Assembly: GCA_963974125.1 (NCBI GenBank)
Contig: CAXBCH010000019.1
Coordinates: forward strand, 1-64,000
DNA from: Haliea sp963974125
GTDB lineage: Bacteria; Pseudomonadota; Gammaproteobacteria; Pseudomonadales; Halieaceae
Reading direction: 5' to 3'
DNA: 64,000 nt
Below the pieces are notes generated by a model. The model saw nothing but the letters and a program-made list of their open reading frames with translations. It made no database searches and was not told the DNA's origin. This document shows positions 43,175 through 53,700 of this stretch, piece after piece (the first letter of the stretch is position 1; each line of letters begins with the position of its first letter). Both the position numbers and the translations under genes were made by a program.

Positions 43175-45033
43175 GATCTGGTCTCCATGCCAGCGACAAC
43201 GCGCTCGCGACGCAAGGGAGTAACGTTATAGCCCGGCATCTGCAGCAGGATCTGCTTGCGGATGTTGCGGGCACTGATGGGGGTACCGTCGAAGCAGAGT
43301 ACGGATTTCAGCTTGTCCGGGCCGAGCTCGAACTCCGCCATCAGCAGGGTGCGCAACTGCGCATCGCGGTTCTGCTCGATGACAAAGACACGCTCGTGCC
43401 GGGCGATAAATTCCTCCACTTCGCTATTGAAGGGGAACGAGCGCACCCGCAAGGCAGCCAGCGGAATGCCGTCCTCGGCCAGGTAGTCACGGGCCTCCAT
43501 CGCGGACTCCTCGCTGGTGCCGAAGAACAGGATCGCGGTGTCGGTGTCCTGCTCGCAGGGCGTTTCGATCGGGCCGGGCACCCACTGCTTGATGGTTTCC
43601 CACTTGGCCATCAGGCGGTGCATGTTCTTCTCGTATTCCTCGCCCTTTTCGGTATAGACCGCGTACTCGTCGCGGGAGGTACCGCGGGTAAAGAAGGCGC
43701 CCTTGGTAGGGTGGGTGCCGGGAATGGTGCGGTAACAGATCGCGTCCCCATCGACATCCAGGTAGCGACCGAACCGCTCCATTTCTTCCAGCTGTTCGGC
43801 GTTCAGAACCTTGCCGCGATCGTAGCGCCGGTTGTCGTCCCAGGACAGGGGCGGCGACATGTTGTCGTTCATGCCCAGATCCAGGTCGGTCATCAGGATG
43901 ATGGGGGTCTGCAGCCGCTCGGCCAGGTCGAAGGACAGGGCGCCAAAATCAAAACACTCCCTCGGGGTGGAGGGGAACAGCAGCACCTGCTTGGTATCGC
44001 CGTGCGATGCATAGGCTGCGGAGAGAATGTCCGACTGCTGGGTACGGGTCGGCATGCCGGTGGACGGCCCTGCCCGCTGGACGTCGAACAGCACCGTCGG
44101 GATCTCGGCGAAATAGGCCAGGCCCAGGAACTCGCTCATCAACGACAGGCCGGGGCCACTGGTGGCGGTAAAGGCACGGGCGCCGTTCCAGCTCGCGCCC
44201 ACCACCATGCCGATGGCGGCGAGTTCGTCTTCGGCCTGCAGGATGGCATAGTTCCTGCGACCGGTACCCGGGTCGATGCGCAGGCGCCGGGCATACTTTT
44301 CAAACGCGTCGACCACCGAGGTGGAGGGGGTAATCGGATACCAGGCGGCAACCGTGGCGCCACCGTAAATGGCACCGAGGCCGAGCGCGGTATTGCCATC
44401 GAGGAGGATATTGTCACCGACCTTGTCGGACTTGCGCAGGCGAATGCCGATCGGGCAGTCAAAGTTCTCCGTTGCGTACTGGTAGCCCAGTTCCAGCGCC
44501 TGGATGTTGGGCAGGATGAGCTTGTCCTTGCCCTTGAACTGGTCCTCCACCAGACCGGTCAGGACGGCAAAATCCATGTCCAGCAGGGCCGCGAGGGCGC
44601 CGACGTAAATCACGTTGCGGAACAGCTGGCGCTGGCGCGGATCCTGGTACTGTTCGTTGCAGATCCGGGTCAGGGGAATGCCCATGATGGTGACGTCGCT
44701 GCGAATCAGGCGCAGGTCCAGGGGCTTGGTGTTGTCGTAGATGAAATAGCCGCCCGGCTCCACTTCCTGGATATCCTGGGGCATGCTCTGGGGATTCACC
44801 GACAGCATGATATCCACCCCGCCCCGGCGACCCAGGTAGCCGCGCTCGCTGACCCGCACCTCGTACCAGGTGGGCAGGCCCTGGATGTTGGAGGGAAAAA
44901 TGTTCTTCGGGCACACCGGCAGGCCCATGCGGAACACGGCCTTGGCGAACAGGTTGTTGGCACTGGCACTGCCGGTGCCGTTGACGTTGGCAAACTTGAT
45001 GACGAACTCGTTGACGGCTTGCAGCGCTTGCAT
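43171..45033 (-). CDS. korA: 2-oxoacid:ferredoxin oxidoreductase, fused gamma-alpha subunit (KorA-like)
   Basis: 620 residues. The N-terminal 190 residues are the gamma domain (F-A-N-V-N-G-T-G-S-A-S-A-N, R-R-G-G-V-D-I-M-L), followed by the alpha domain opening G-N-T-A-L-G-L-G-A-I-Y-G-G and A-W-Y-P-I-T-P-S-T-S (about residue 232), then A-T-S-G-P-G-L-S-L-M-S-E. Gamma-alpha fusion with no ferredoxin domain in the enzyme is typical of KorA. Oxidative decarboxylation of a 2-oxoacid to acyl-CoA with ferredoxin reduction. Confidence 0.88.
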   Translation of the reverse strand: MQALQAVNEFVIKFANVNGTGSASANNLFAKAVFRMGLPVCPKNIFPSNIQGLPTWYEVRVSERGYLGRRGGVDIMLSVNPQSMPQDIQEVEPGGYFIYDNTKPLDLRLIRSDVTIMGIPLTRICNEQYQDPRQRQLFRNVIYVGALAALLDMDFAVLTGLVEDQFKGKDKLILPNIQALELGYQYATENFDCPIGIRLRKSDKVGDNILLDGNTALGLGAIYGGATVAAWYPITPSTSVVDAFEKYARRLRIDPGTGRRNYAILQAEDELAAIGMVVGASWNGARAFTATSGPGLSLMSEFLGLAYFAEIPTVLFDVQRAGPSTGMPTRTQQSDILSAAYASHGDTKQVLLFPSTPRECFDFGALSFDLAERLQTPIILMTDLDLGMNDNMSPPLSWDDNRRYDRGKVLNAEQLEEMERFGRYLDVDGDAICYRTIPGTHPTKGAFFTRGTSRDEYAVYTEKGEEYEKNMHRLMAKWETIKQWVPGPIETPCEQDTDTAILFFGTSEESAMEARDYLAEDGIPLAALRVRSFPFNSEVEEFIARHERVFVIEQNRDAQLRTLLMAEFELGPDKLKSVLCFDGTPISARNIRKQILLQMPGYNVTPLRRERVVAGMETRS

Positions 45034-45036
45034 GAT

Positions 45037-46815
45037 TTATTGCCCCGCTTTGGTAACGCTGTAGAGAAATTTCTGCATGTCCCAGGCGGTGGTCGGGCAG
45101 CGCTCGGCGCAGAGGCCGCAGTGCAGACACACGTTCTCGTCCTTGACCATGACCCGCTGCGTCGGCAGGTGCTCGGAAACATACAGGTCCTGGGCCAGGT
45201 TGCCGGCCGGGGCAGTCAGCTGCAGGCGCAGCTCCGGCTCCTCCGCATTGGCGGTAAAGGTAATGCAGTCAGTCGGGCAGATATCCACGCAGGCATCGCA
45301 CTCAATGCAGCGCGGCGCGTCGAACACCGTCTGCACATCACAGTTGAGGCAGCGCTCCGCCTCCTTGAACCCGGTACCCGCGTCGAAACCCAGCTCCACT
45401 TCAAGCTTGCGGTCGCGCAGGGTTTTCTCCAGCGGCGCCATCGGCACCACATAGCGCTTGTCGTTTTCCACCGCGTTGTCGTAACTCCACTCGTGAATAC
45501 CCATTTTCTGGCTCACGAGGTTGGTGAAGGGTGGCGGCCGCTGGGCCACGGATTCACCGCGACAGAACAGGTCGATGCTGACCGCAGCCTGGTGGCCGTG
45601 GGCGACTGCGGTGATCACGTTCTCGGGGCCAAACGCGGCGTCGCCGCCAAAGAACACTTTGGGGTTGGTGGATTGAAACGTTGTGGTGTCGACCACCGGC
45701 ATGTCCCAGTTGTCGAACTCGATATCCAGGTCGCGCTCGATCCACGGAAATGCGTTCTCCTGGCCGATGGCCATCAATACATCGTCGGCCTCCATGAACA
45801 CCAGGTCCTCGCCGGTGGGAGCCAGGCTGCGCTTGCCGTCGGCGTCGTACTTTGCCTCCACCTTCTCGAACAGCATGCCCTTGAGCTTGCCGTCCTCGAT
45901 CACGAATTCCTTTGGTACATGGTTGTCATGGATGGGGATGCCCTCGTGCATGGCATCCTCCTTTTCCCAGGGTGAGGCTTTCATGTCGGCGAAGGGGCTG
46001 CGCACGACCACGCGCACATCCTCGCCACCGAGCCTGCGCGAGGTGCGGCAGCAGTCCATGGCGGTATTGCCGCCACCCAGTACCAGCACCCGCTTGCCGA
46101 TACTCTCGGTATGCTCAAAGGCCACGCTGGCTAGCCAGTCGATACCGATGTGCACCTGCTTGCCCGCCTCTTCCAGGCCCGGCAGATTCAGGCCCTTGCC
46201 GCGGGGCGCGCCGGTGCCGACAAAGATCGCGTCATAGTCCTTGTCCAGCACACTCTTGAGGCTGGTCACTTCGGTGTCAAAATGGGTGACCACACCAGTA
46301 TCCAGAATGTAACCCACTTCCTCGTCGAGCACGGAAACAGGCAACCGGAACGACGGGATCTGGCTGCGCATCATGCCGCCACCGGCGAACTGGTTGTCGT
46401 AGATATCAATGCTGTAGCCGAGTGGCATCAGATCCCTTGCCACGGTCAGGGAAGCGGGACCGGCGCCGATCAGGGCGAGGCGCTTGCCGTTCTTTTGGGC
46501 CGGGATCGCCGGCAAACGGGCCTTGATGTCGGTCTTGTTGTCAGCCGCCACCCGTTTCAGCCGGCAGATCGCCACCGGCTCCTCGCCCTTGGCGATGCGA
46601 CCACGGCGACAGGCCGGCTCGCAGGGACGGTCGCAGGTGCGCCCCAGAATCCCGGGGAACACATTGGACTCCCAGTTGATCATGTAGGCGTCGTCATAGC
46701 GCCCGGCGGCAATCAGCCGGATGTACTCCGGCACCGGCGTGTGGGCCGGACAGGCGTACTGGCAATCGACCACTTTGTGAAAGTACTCGGGGTTCTTGAT
46801 ATCGGTTGGATTCAC
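45037..46815 (-). CDS. GltD-like FAD/Fe-S NAD(P)H oxidoreductase with two 4Fe-4S clusters
   Basis: 592 residues. N-terminal GltD-type cysteine helices (C-Q-Y-A-C-P-A-H-T-P-V, C-D-R-P-C-E-P-A-C-R-R-G), an FAD site L-I-G-A-G-P-A-S-L (about residue 115), an NAD(P) site V-L-G-G-G-N-T-A-M-D (about 240), and a C-terminal ferredoxin domain with C-I-E-C-D-A-C-V-D-I-C-P and C-L-H-C-G-L-C-A-E-R-C-P. It precedes korA by 3 bp. The likely role is passing electrons between the Kor enzyme and NAD(P); this is inference from context. Confidence 0.85.
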   Translation of the reverse strand: MNPTDIKNPEYFHKVVDCQYACPAHTPVPEYIRLIAAGRYDDAYMINWESNVFPGILGRTCDRPCEPACRRGRIAKGEEPVAICRLKRVAADNKTDIKARLPAIPAQKNGKRLALIGAGPASLTVARDLMPLGYSIDIYDNQFAGGGMMRSQIPSFRLPVSVLDEEVGYILDTGVVTHFDTEVTSLKSVLDKDYDAIFVGTGAPRGKGLNLPGLEEAGKQVHIGIDWLASVAFEHTESIGKRVLVLGGGNTAMDCCRTSRRLGGEDVRVVVRSPFADMKASPWEKEDAMHEGIPIHDNHVPKEFVIEDGKLKGMLFEKVEAKYDADGKRSLAPTGEDLVFMEADDVLMAIGQENAFPWIERDLDIEFDNWDMPVVDTTTFQSTNPKVFFGGDAAFGPENVITAVAHGHQAAVSIDLFCRGESVAQRPPPFTNLVSQKMGIHEWSYDNAVENDKRYVVPMAPLEKTLRDRKLEVELGFDAGTGFKEAERCLNCDVQTVFDAPRCIECDACVDICPTDCITFTANAEEPELRLQLTAPAGNLAQDLYVSEHLPTQRVMVKDENVCLHCGLCAERCPTTAWDMQKFLYSVTKAGQ

Positions 46816-46990
46816 AGCAAATGCCTGTTTTACATCGTTATGGATTGGTTTCGCGACCGGTGCGACCTGGGTAAAAGTGTGTCACAAACGCGACATGTTT
46901 TCATCTCCCCGGAAGCGCAATTGGCGTCCAATAAGCGGCCATTGTGAGGATTTGGCCGCTGCCGGCAGGATTGTTGAACCACTGCAGGAC

Positions 46991-47599
46991 TCACTGGAAC
47001 AGGCCAAAGAAGCCGCGGCGCCGGGGCAGCGAACTCTCGCAGGCAGCGAGCTGGGACTGGTACTGGCTGGCGCGGGTGCGCACTTTGCCGGCAACGTTTT
47101 GCAGCCAGGCCTTGTGGCGATAGCTGCCGCGATTATAGCCGCCGTGGCCCTCGTGATAGGCGAGATAGAGCCGGTAGGCGTCGTCCCGGGGGATGCCACT
47201 GCGATGCAGGGATTCGTTGTTGTACCAGCCGATAAAATGAATGGCATCGGCAAAGTTCTTGCGACTGGCCCGGTAGCGGCCAGTACTGCGCTGATAACTC
47301 TTCCAGGTGGAGTTGAGTGCCTGGCTGTAGCCGAACGCGTTCGACGGTCGCGGCCCCGGAATAATGCCCAGCAAGCGTCGCCGCGGCGGCTTGGCCTTGG
47401 CTTCAAAGCGCGATTCCTGATGCATGATCGCCAGCATGACCGGAATCGGACTGTGCCAGTCGTCGCGCGCCTTGACCGCATCGGCGTACCAGCCCTTCTT
47501 GTCGCGAAAGATGCTGCAGGCATTGTCCACATTGGCCGGCGGGGTCGTGGCGCAGGCGGGCAACAGGGCCACGAGCACCAGGGCGAAGACTAATCTCAC
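46991..47599 (-). CDS. Lipoprotein lytic transglycosylase (SLT domain)
   Basis: 202 residues. Lipobox L-L-P-A-C with cysteine at about residue 16. Goose-lysozyme-like SLT signatures: catalytic glutamate in M-H-Q-E-S-R-F (about residue 61), then F-G-Y-S-Q-A and Y-N-N-E-S ... L-A-Y-H-E-G. Cleaves peptidoglycan in the periplasm. GTG 47599 overlaps the ligA stop by 4 bp (GTGA); last gene of the smc-zipA-ligA run. The 175-bp gap to the next gene shows nothing certain. Confidence 0.85.
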   Translation of the reverse strand: MRLVFALVLVALLPACATTPPANVDNACSIFRDKKGWYADAVKARDDWHSPIPVMLAIMHQESRFEAKAKPPRRRLLGIIPGPRPSNAFGYSQALNSTWKSYQRSTGRYRASRKNFADAIHFIGWYNNESLHRSGIPRDDAYRLYLAYHEGHGGYNRGSYRHKAWLQNVAGKVRTRASQYQSQLAACESSLPRRRGFFGLFQ

Positions 47600-49644
47600 A
47601 GCTGCACTCCATGCTGCGCCAGCAGCGCCAACAGCGCCGCTTCGTCGATGACCGGAATGCCCAGCTCGGTCGCCTTGCCGAGCTTGGAGCCGGCACCGGG
47701 ACCGGCGACCACCGTATGGGTTTTGGCGGAGACGCTGCCAGCTACCCGCGCCCCCAGAGCCTCGAGATGGGCCTTGGCCTCATTGCGGCCCAGCGCTTCC
47801 AGGGTCCCGGTCACCACCCAGGTCTGCCCCGCCAGTGGCAGCGCCTCCGCGGCCACCGGCTCCAGATCCGGCCAGTGCACACCGGCAGCCCGCAGTGCTT
47901 CCACCACCGCCAGGCTGTCGCTTGAGTCGAAAAACTGGCGCAGGTGGTCGGCGACCACCGGCCCCACATCCGGCACCGCCAACAGGGCCTCCTCGTCGGC
48001 GGCAACCAGTGCCTCCCAGCTGCCAAAGTGACGCGCCAGGTTGCCGGCGGTAGCCTCCCCCACCTCGCGGATACCCAGGGCATAAATGAACCGCTGCAGA
48101 GTGGTCGTCTTGCTCTTTTCCAGCGCCTGCAGCAGCCTGTCCACGGACTTGTCCCCCATCCGTTCCAGCTCCAGCCACTGTGTGCGGGGCAAGGTGTAGA
48201 TGTCCGCTACGGTGCGCACCAGACCACGATCGACCAGCTGCTCCACCAGCTTGTCGCCAAGGCCCTCCACATCCAGCGCCCGGCGCGAGACAAAGTGGCG
48301 TATGGCAGCTTTCTGCTGGGCCTGGCAAATCAGCCCGCCCATACAGCGCAGCACGGCCTCGTCCTCGGCCCGTTCCACCACCGAACCGCACACCGGGCAG
48401 GCGTCCGGAAACACCACCGGCCGTGCGGAGGCGGGGCGCTGCTCGGCAACCACGGCCACCACCTGTGGAATCACATCCCCCGCCCGACGCACGATCACGG
48501 TATCGCCAATGCGCAGACCCAGGCGTTCGATTTCATCGCTGTTGTGCAAGGTGGCGTTGCTGACTGTGACCCCGCCCACAAACACCGGCTCCAGCCGCGC
48601 TACCGGTGTAATGGCGCCGGTCCGGCCGACCTGGAACTCCACCGCCAGCAGCCGGGTCATCTCCTCCTGGGCGGGGAACTTGCGGGCAATGGCCCAGCGC
48701 GGCGCCCGCGAGACAAAACCGAGACGCTGCTGCAGGGCGAGGTCATTGACCTTGAACACGATACCGTCGATGTCATAGGGCAGCTCCGCGCGGCGTGCAG
48801 CCAGCTCCTCGTAATAGGCGTCGCAGGCATCGATACCGGTAACCACCCGGGATTCGCTGTTGATGCGCAGGCCCCAGGCCTGCAAGCGGTCCAGCACCTC
48901 CGAGTGCCGGGTCGGCAAGTCACCGCCCTCATACAGACCGACGCTGTAGCAGCACATCTGCAGGGGCCGGCGCGCGGTGATGCGCGCGTCCAGCTGGCGC
49001 AGGCTACCGGCAGCGGCGTTGCGCGGGTTGACAAAGGTTTTCTCGCCGCGGGCGCGAGCCTCGGCATTGAGCTGCTCGAAACCGGTGCGTGGCAGATAGA
49101 TTTCGCCACGCACCTCCAGCAGCGGGGGATAGCCCTGGCCGCGCAGGCGCAGGGGCACCGACGCGACCGTGCGCACGTTGTGAGTGATATCCTCCCCGGT
49201 GGTACCGTCGCCGCGGGTAGCGCCCCGCTGCAGGCGTCCGTCCCGATACAGGAGACTGACGGCAATGCCATCGAGCTTGGGTTCACAGGCGAACTCCAGC
49301 TCGTCCGCCGGGTCCCTGCCGAGACGCTCCAGCAGCCGGCGGTTGAAATCCCGCATGTCATCGGCGTCAAACGCGTTCTCCAGCGACAACATGGGCAGCT
49401 CGTGCCGCAGCTGACGGAACTGGGACAGGGGGGTGGCGCCCACGCGCCGGGTTGGGGATTCGGGGTCGAGCAGCTCGGGATATTCTGCCTCCAATTCCCG
49501 GAGGCGTTGCAGGCAGCGGTCGTACTCGGCGTCCGGGACACTGGGCTCATCCAGCACATGGTACTGGTAGTTCCAGCTCTCGAGCCGCTCGCGCAGAGCG
49601 GCGACTTCGTCTGCCGCCGACAGCTCCGCTTCCACTTTTGCCAC
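47596..49644 (-). CDS. ligA: NAD-dependent DNA ligase LigA
   Basis: 682 residues. Adenylation lysine in C-E-P-K-L-D-G-I-A (about residue 123), Ia domain Y-x-Y-H-V-L-D-x-P-x-V-P-D-A-E-Y-D, OB fold, four-cysteine zinc finger (C-P-V-C-G-S ... C ... C), helix-hairpin-helix repeats and a C-terminal BRCT domain (W-V-V-T-G-T-L). GTG start 12 bp after zipA. Confidence 0.97.
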   Translation of the reverse strand: MAKVEAELSAADEVAALRERLESWNYQYHVLDEPSVPDAEYDRCLQRLRELEAEYPELLDPESPTRRVGATPLSQFRQLRHELPMLSLENAFDADDMRDFNRRLLERLGRDPADELEFACEPKLDGIAVSLLYRDGRLQRGATRGDGTTGEDITHNVRTVASVPLRLRGQGYPPLLEVRGEIYLPRTGFEQLNAEARARGEKTFVNPRNAAAGSLRQLDARITARRPLQMCCYSVGLYEGGDLPTRHSEVLDRLQAWGLRINSESRVVTGIDACDAYYEELAARRAELPYDIDGIVFKVNDLALQQRLGFVSRAPRWAIARKFPAQEEMTRLLAVEFQVGRTGAITPVARLEPVFVGGVTVSNATLHNSDEIERLGLRIGDTVIVRRAGDVIPQVVAVVAEQRPASARPVVFPDACPVCGSVVERAEDEAVLRCMGGLICQAQQKAAIRHFVSRRALDVEGLGDKLVEQLVDRGLVRTVADIYTLPRTQWLELERMGDKSVDRLLQALEKSKTTTLQRFIYALGIREVGEATAGNLARHFGSWEALVAADEEALLAVPDVGPVVADHLRQFFDSSDSLAVVEALRAAGVHWPDLEPVAAEALPLAGQTWVVTGTLEALGRNEAKAHLEALGARVAGSVSAKTHTVVAGPGAGSKLGKATELGIPVIDEAALLALLAQHGVQL

Positions 49645-49655
49645 TCCGGGCCGCC

Positions 49656-50672
49656 TCAGCGCGAGCGGGCCAGCAGGCGCCGCTCCAGATCGCGAATCTG
49701 CTGGCGACTGTGTTCCATGGTCTGCCGCGTCAAGGCACTGCGGGTTTCGTCGAGTACGTCGCCGTCGAGATTGCGCGCCACCGCCTGGGCCGTTTCCAGC
49801 ATGTAGTCAAAGGCCTTCATCATGTCATCAGGCCCCGGCAGAGTGACGAAAAACACCAGTCCGGGGGTAGTGAAATCCGACATGTTGTCGATATCAAATA
49901 CACCGGGCTGCATCATGTTGGCGACGCTGAACTGGATGGCGCCGCGTCCGGCCTCGAACTCGTGGCGGTGGAAAAAACTCATGTCGCCGAAGCGCAGGTC
50001 GCAGGCCAGCAGGATATGCAGGATGTCGTCGCCACGGAAACCCTCCGGCTTGCGCGCCACCACGTTGAGCATGAAGACCTCGGGTTCCACATCCCGCGGC
50101 AGGCGCCCGGGTTCCGGAGCTTCGGCAGCCGGGCGCGAACGCTCTTCCGCCTCCAACGCGTCCAGCCAATCCAGGTTTTCCGGCTCGTCCCGGGTGCTGA
50201 GTCCGGCGATCAGGTCATCGTCATCGCTGGCTGCCGCTGCCGGCTTTTCCGCGGCCTTCGCCGGCCTGGGCTTCGACTTCGGCTTCGGCGCCGCCGCCGG
50301 ATCGCTGCCTGCCGCGGGTGTTTCCGCTGCCGGCGGGGGCGCAGGGGGCGGTGTCTGCACGGGGCGCCCGACAGGCCGGGCGGCGCGCGCGGCCCCGGCT
50401 GCCTGCTCCGCCCGCTCGGCCTTGTCCGCCTTGTTCTGGGCGGTGGCGTCCAGCAGGTCGCTGCGCTCAACGACCCGCGCCCCGCCGTTAGGCAACTCCT
50501 TCAGAAAACCAATGTCATCATCGACCGCGGCTGCACCGGTATCACTGTTCGCCAGTTTCACCCGCACCGGGGAGCTGCGTTCATTGCGAACCCGGCGCCA
50601 GGCATCCAACAGCACCGCCAGGATCAGCAGCACCCCGACTATCACCATCCAGTCCCGTATCGTCAAGTCCAT
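49656..50672 (-). CDS. zipA: Cell division protein ZipA
   Basis: 338 residues. N-terminal membrane helix (about 9-26) preceded by D-L-T-I-R-D-W, then a charged stretch, a long Pro/Ala-rich linker (about 80-150) and the globular FtsZ-binding domain (about 200-335) with V-F-M-L-N-V-V-A and D-M-K-A-F-D-Y-M-L. Tethers FtsZ to the membrane. ATG 50672 taken over GTG 50675. Order smc-zipA-ligA as in Pseudomonas. Confidence 0.95.
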   Translation of the reverse strand: MDLTIRDWMVIVGVLLILAVLLDAWRRVRNERSSPVRVKLANSDTGAAAVDDDIGFLKELPNGGARVVERSDLLDATAQNKADKAERAEQAAGAARAARPVGRPVQTPPPAPPPAAETPAAGSDPAAAPKPKSKPRPAKAAEKPAAAASDDDDLIAGLSTRDEPENLDWLDALEAEERSRPAAEAPEPGRLPRDVEPEVFMLNVVARKPEGFRGDDILHILLACDLRFGDMSFFHRHEFEAGRGAIQFSVANMMQPGVFDIDNMSDFTTPGLVFFVTLPGPDDMMKAFDYMLETAQAVARNLDGDVLDETRSALTRQTMEHSRQQIRDLERRLLARSR

Positions 50673-50701
50673 CACAGCTGCACCCGCATCCTCCGCTTGT
50701 T

Positions 50702-53700
50702 CTAGCTGGCCGCCAGCTCCGCCGCCTCATCGACATCCACCGTCACCAGGCGCGATACACCCGGCTCGTGCATGGTGACACCCATCAGCTGATCCGCCAA
50801 CTCCATTGAGATCTTGTTGTGGGTGATGTAGATAAACTGCACCTTGGCGGACATTTCCTTGACCATGCGCGCGTAGCGGCCGACGTTGGCATCGTCCAGC
50901 GGCGCATCCACCTCGTCCAGCATACAGAAAGGCGCCGGATTAAGCTGGAAAATGGAGAACACCAGGGCGATCGCGGTCAGCGCCTTCTCCCCACCGGAAA
51001 GCAGGTGAATAGTGCTGTTCTTCTTCCCCGGGGGCCGCGCCATGATCGTGATGCCGGTATCGAGCAGGTCATCGCCGGTCATTTCCAGGTAGGCGTTACC
51101 GCCACCGAAAACCCGCGGGAACAGCTCCTGCAGACCGGCGTTGACCTTGTCAAAGGTTTCCCGGAAGCGGCTGCGGGTCTCCTTGTCGATCTTGCGAATC
51201 GCGGACGCCAGGGTCTCCAGGGCAGTCTCCAGGTCTTCGTTCTGGGCGTCGAGATAGTTCTTGCGCTCCGACTGCAGCGCGTACTCGTCAATGGCTGCGA
51301 GATTGATCGGCCCCAGACGCGCGATGCGCGCGGCCACCCGCTCCAGCGCAAGCTGCCACTCGGATTCGTCGGCGTTCCCGGGCATCTCGGCCAGCACCTG
51401 TTCGAGATCCTGCTCGCCTTCCCGCAACTGGCGCAGCACGTTCTCGCGCTGCACTTGCAGGCCCTGCTGCTGCAGGCGCTGCTGCTCCAGCTCCGAGCGC
51501 ACGCCCTGGGCGCGCTGCTCGATGGCGGCACGCTGTTGTTCCGCCTGGCGCATGGCGTGCTCCACTTCCGCGACCGCCTGCCGGGCGCGGGTCAGCTCGC
51601 CCTCGGATGTCAGCCGCAGCGCCAGTTGCGCCTCCAGATCCTCCTGCAGGGCGCCGAGAGGATCGCCAGCCTCCGCCAGGCTGCCCTGCAGCGTCTCGCG
51701 CCGCTCCTGCAGCTGCGCCACCTGGGAGCGGGTACGCTCCAGCGTGTCGCGCACCGCCCGCAACTGGGTCTGCAGGGACTGGTGGCGCATCGCAGCCTGG
51801 TGGGCCACATCCTTGTCGTGGCGCGCCTTCTGGCGTACACCATCGAGCTGGCTGCGAGCTTCGTCGCGGCGAGTCAACAGATCCTCACGCTGGCGCGAAT
51901 CCTGCTCCATCTGCTCAATGGCAGCGGCCAGCAACAGCCGTGCCTCGGCGACAGATTCCTGTTCCTGACGGAACTGTTCGCGGGTGTCGGCGATCTCGGC
52001 GCCCAGGCGTTCACGGCGCGCACTGATCTGTTCCAGCCGCGCCTGCTGCGCCGACAGCTTCGCGCTCGCCTCCGAATGCTGCCGTGTCGCCTGCTGCAGC
52101 TCGCGCTGGCAGTCCTGGCGCTGGGACTCCAGCGTCTGCTGCCGCTCCCGCGCCTGCAGCTGGCCGGCTTCCAGCTCGGCCACCTGCTCCGCGGTCATGT
52201 CGATTGTCTCGGCCAACCGCTCCAGTTCCTGGCGGCGCTGGATAACACCACCTTCCTGTTCGCCCGGCCGTTTCACCCGCAGCCAGTCGGCACCGAGCCA
52301 GATACCCTCCGGGGTGATCACCGATTCGCCCGCCGCAAGCGTAGCCCGCAGCGCCAGGGCGGCAGGCAGGTCGTCGGCCACCCGCACGCCCGCCAACAGG
52401 CTCGCGGCGGCGGCGGAGCCGCGTACCCGCCCGGCCAGGAAACCCGGATCGGCGACGGTGGCGCTGCCCGCTTCCACCAGGCTCAGTTGCCCCTGCTGCA
52501 GATCGTCCAGCAGACTGGCAAAACCCTCCAGCTGATCCACGCAGACGGCCTGCAGGTAGTCGCCGAGTACGGTCTCCACTGCCAGCTGCCAGCCATCATC
52601 GACCTGCAGCTGCTGCAGCAGGCGCGGCCGGTCCTGTAGCTGCCGCGCTGCCAGCCAGGCGCTGACACCCTGGTCCCTATCCTCGGTGGCGGCCTGCTGC
52701 AGGGCCTCCAGGGAAGCCTGGCGGCCACGCAATTGCTGCAACCCCGAGCGGCGGTCATTGAGCTGGCCGGAAAGATTGCCCTCTTCCTCGCGGGCCGCCG
52801 CCAGTTGTTGCAGCAGCTCATCGCTGCGCGACTCAAATGCGGCCATCTGCTCTTCCAGCAGGGCGATTTCTTCCGCCAGGACTTCCAGATCGGGTTCGTC
52901 ATTCTCCTGGACCAGGCCCGCCCGCTCCTCCTCCAGCTGCAGAATACGACGCTGCAAGCGCTGCTGGGCCTGTTCCAGGTGCTGAATGCGCGACTGTTGC
53001 ACTTCGGCCTGCTGCCTCGGCGCTGCGGCATGCTGGTTGAATTCGTCCCATTGCTGCTGCCAGTGCAGCATGGCATCCTCGGCCTGCTGCAGGGCCGCGG
53101 CGGACTCCTCCTCCACCGCGTGCAACATGTCCAGCTCCGGCGCCAGGGTGTCCAGCTCCGCCTCCCAGGCCTCCTGCTTCTCCTGGTCCTGGCGCAGGTG
53201 CTGCCCCGATTCCTCCAGGCTGGCCAGGGCCTGGCGCAAATCCTCGTTCAGCTGGCCAGCGCGCTCCTGCTGGAACTTGATCACCTGCTCAATACGGGAA
53301 ACCTCCGCACCGAGCGTATAGTAGTTGGCCTGGACCTGATTGAACGTATCCGTGCACTCACTGTGATCCTGGCGACGCTGCTCGATCGCGGTATCGACCT
53401 GCTGGTGCTCGGCATTCACCGCTTCCAGCTTCACTTCCAGCTCGGCGATGGCCTGGGCGCAGGCCGTCACCTGCCGGTCCAGCTGCTGCCACTGCAGGGC
53501 CTGGAGCTGCGCTTTCAGGGCACGCTCCTCGCTTTTGAATTCGGTGTACTTTTCCGCCGCCTGGGCCTGTCGCTGCAGGTGCTGCAGTTGCCGCTGCAGC
53601 TCGTCCCGCAGGTCGGTCAAGCGCTCCAGGTTCTCCATGGTGCGGCGCATGCGGTTCTCGGTTTCCCGGCGCCGCTCCTTGTACTTGGAGATTCCCGCCG

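Noticed and set aside
43396..45975. Long open frame antisense to korA and the FAD oxidoreductase
   Set aside because: Spans two well-supported genes and their junction; composition typical of a shadow frame, no ribosome site or domain.
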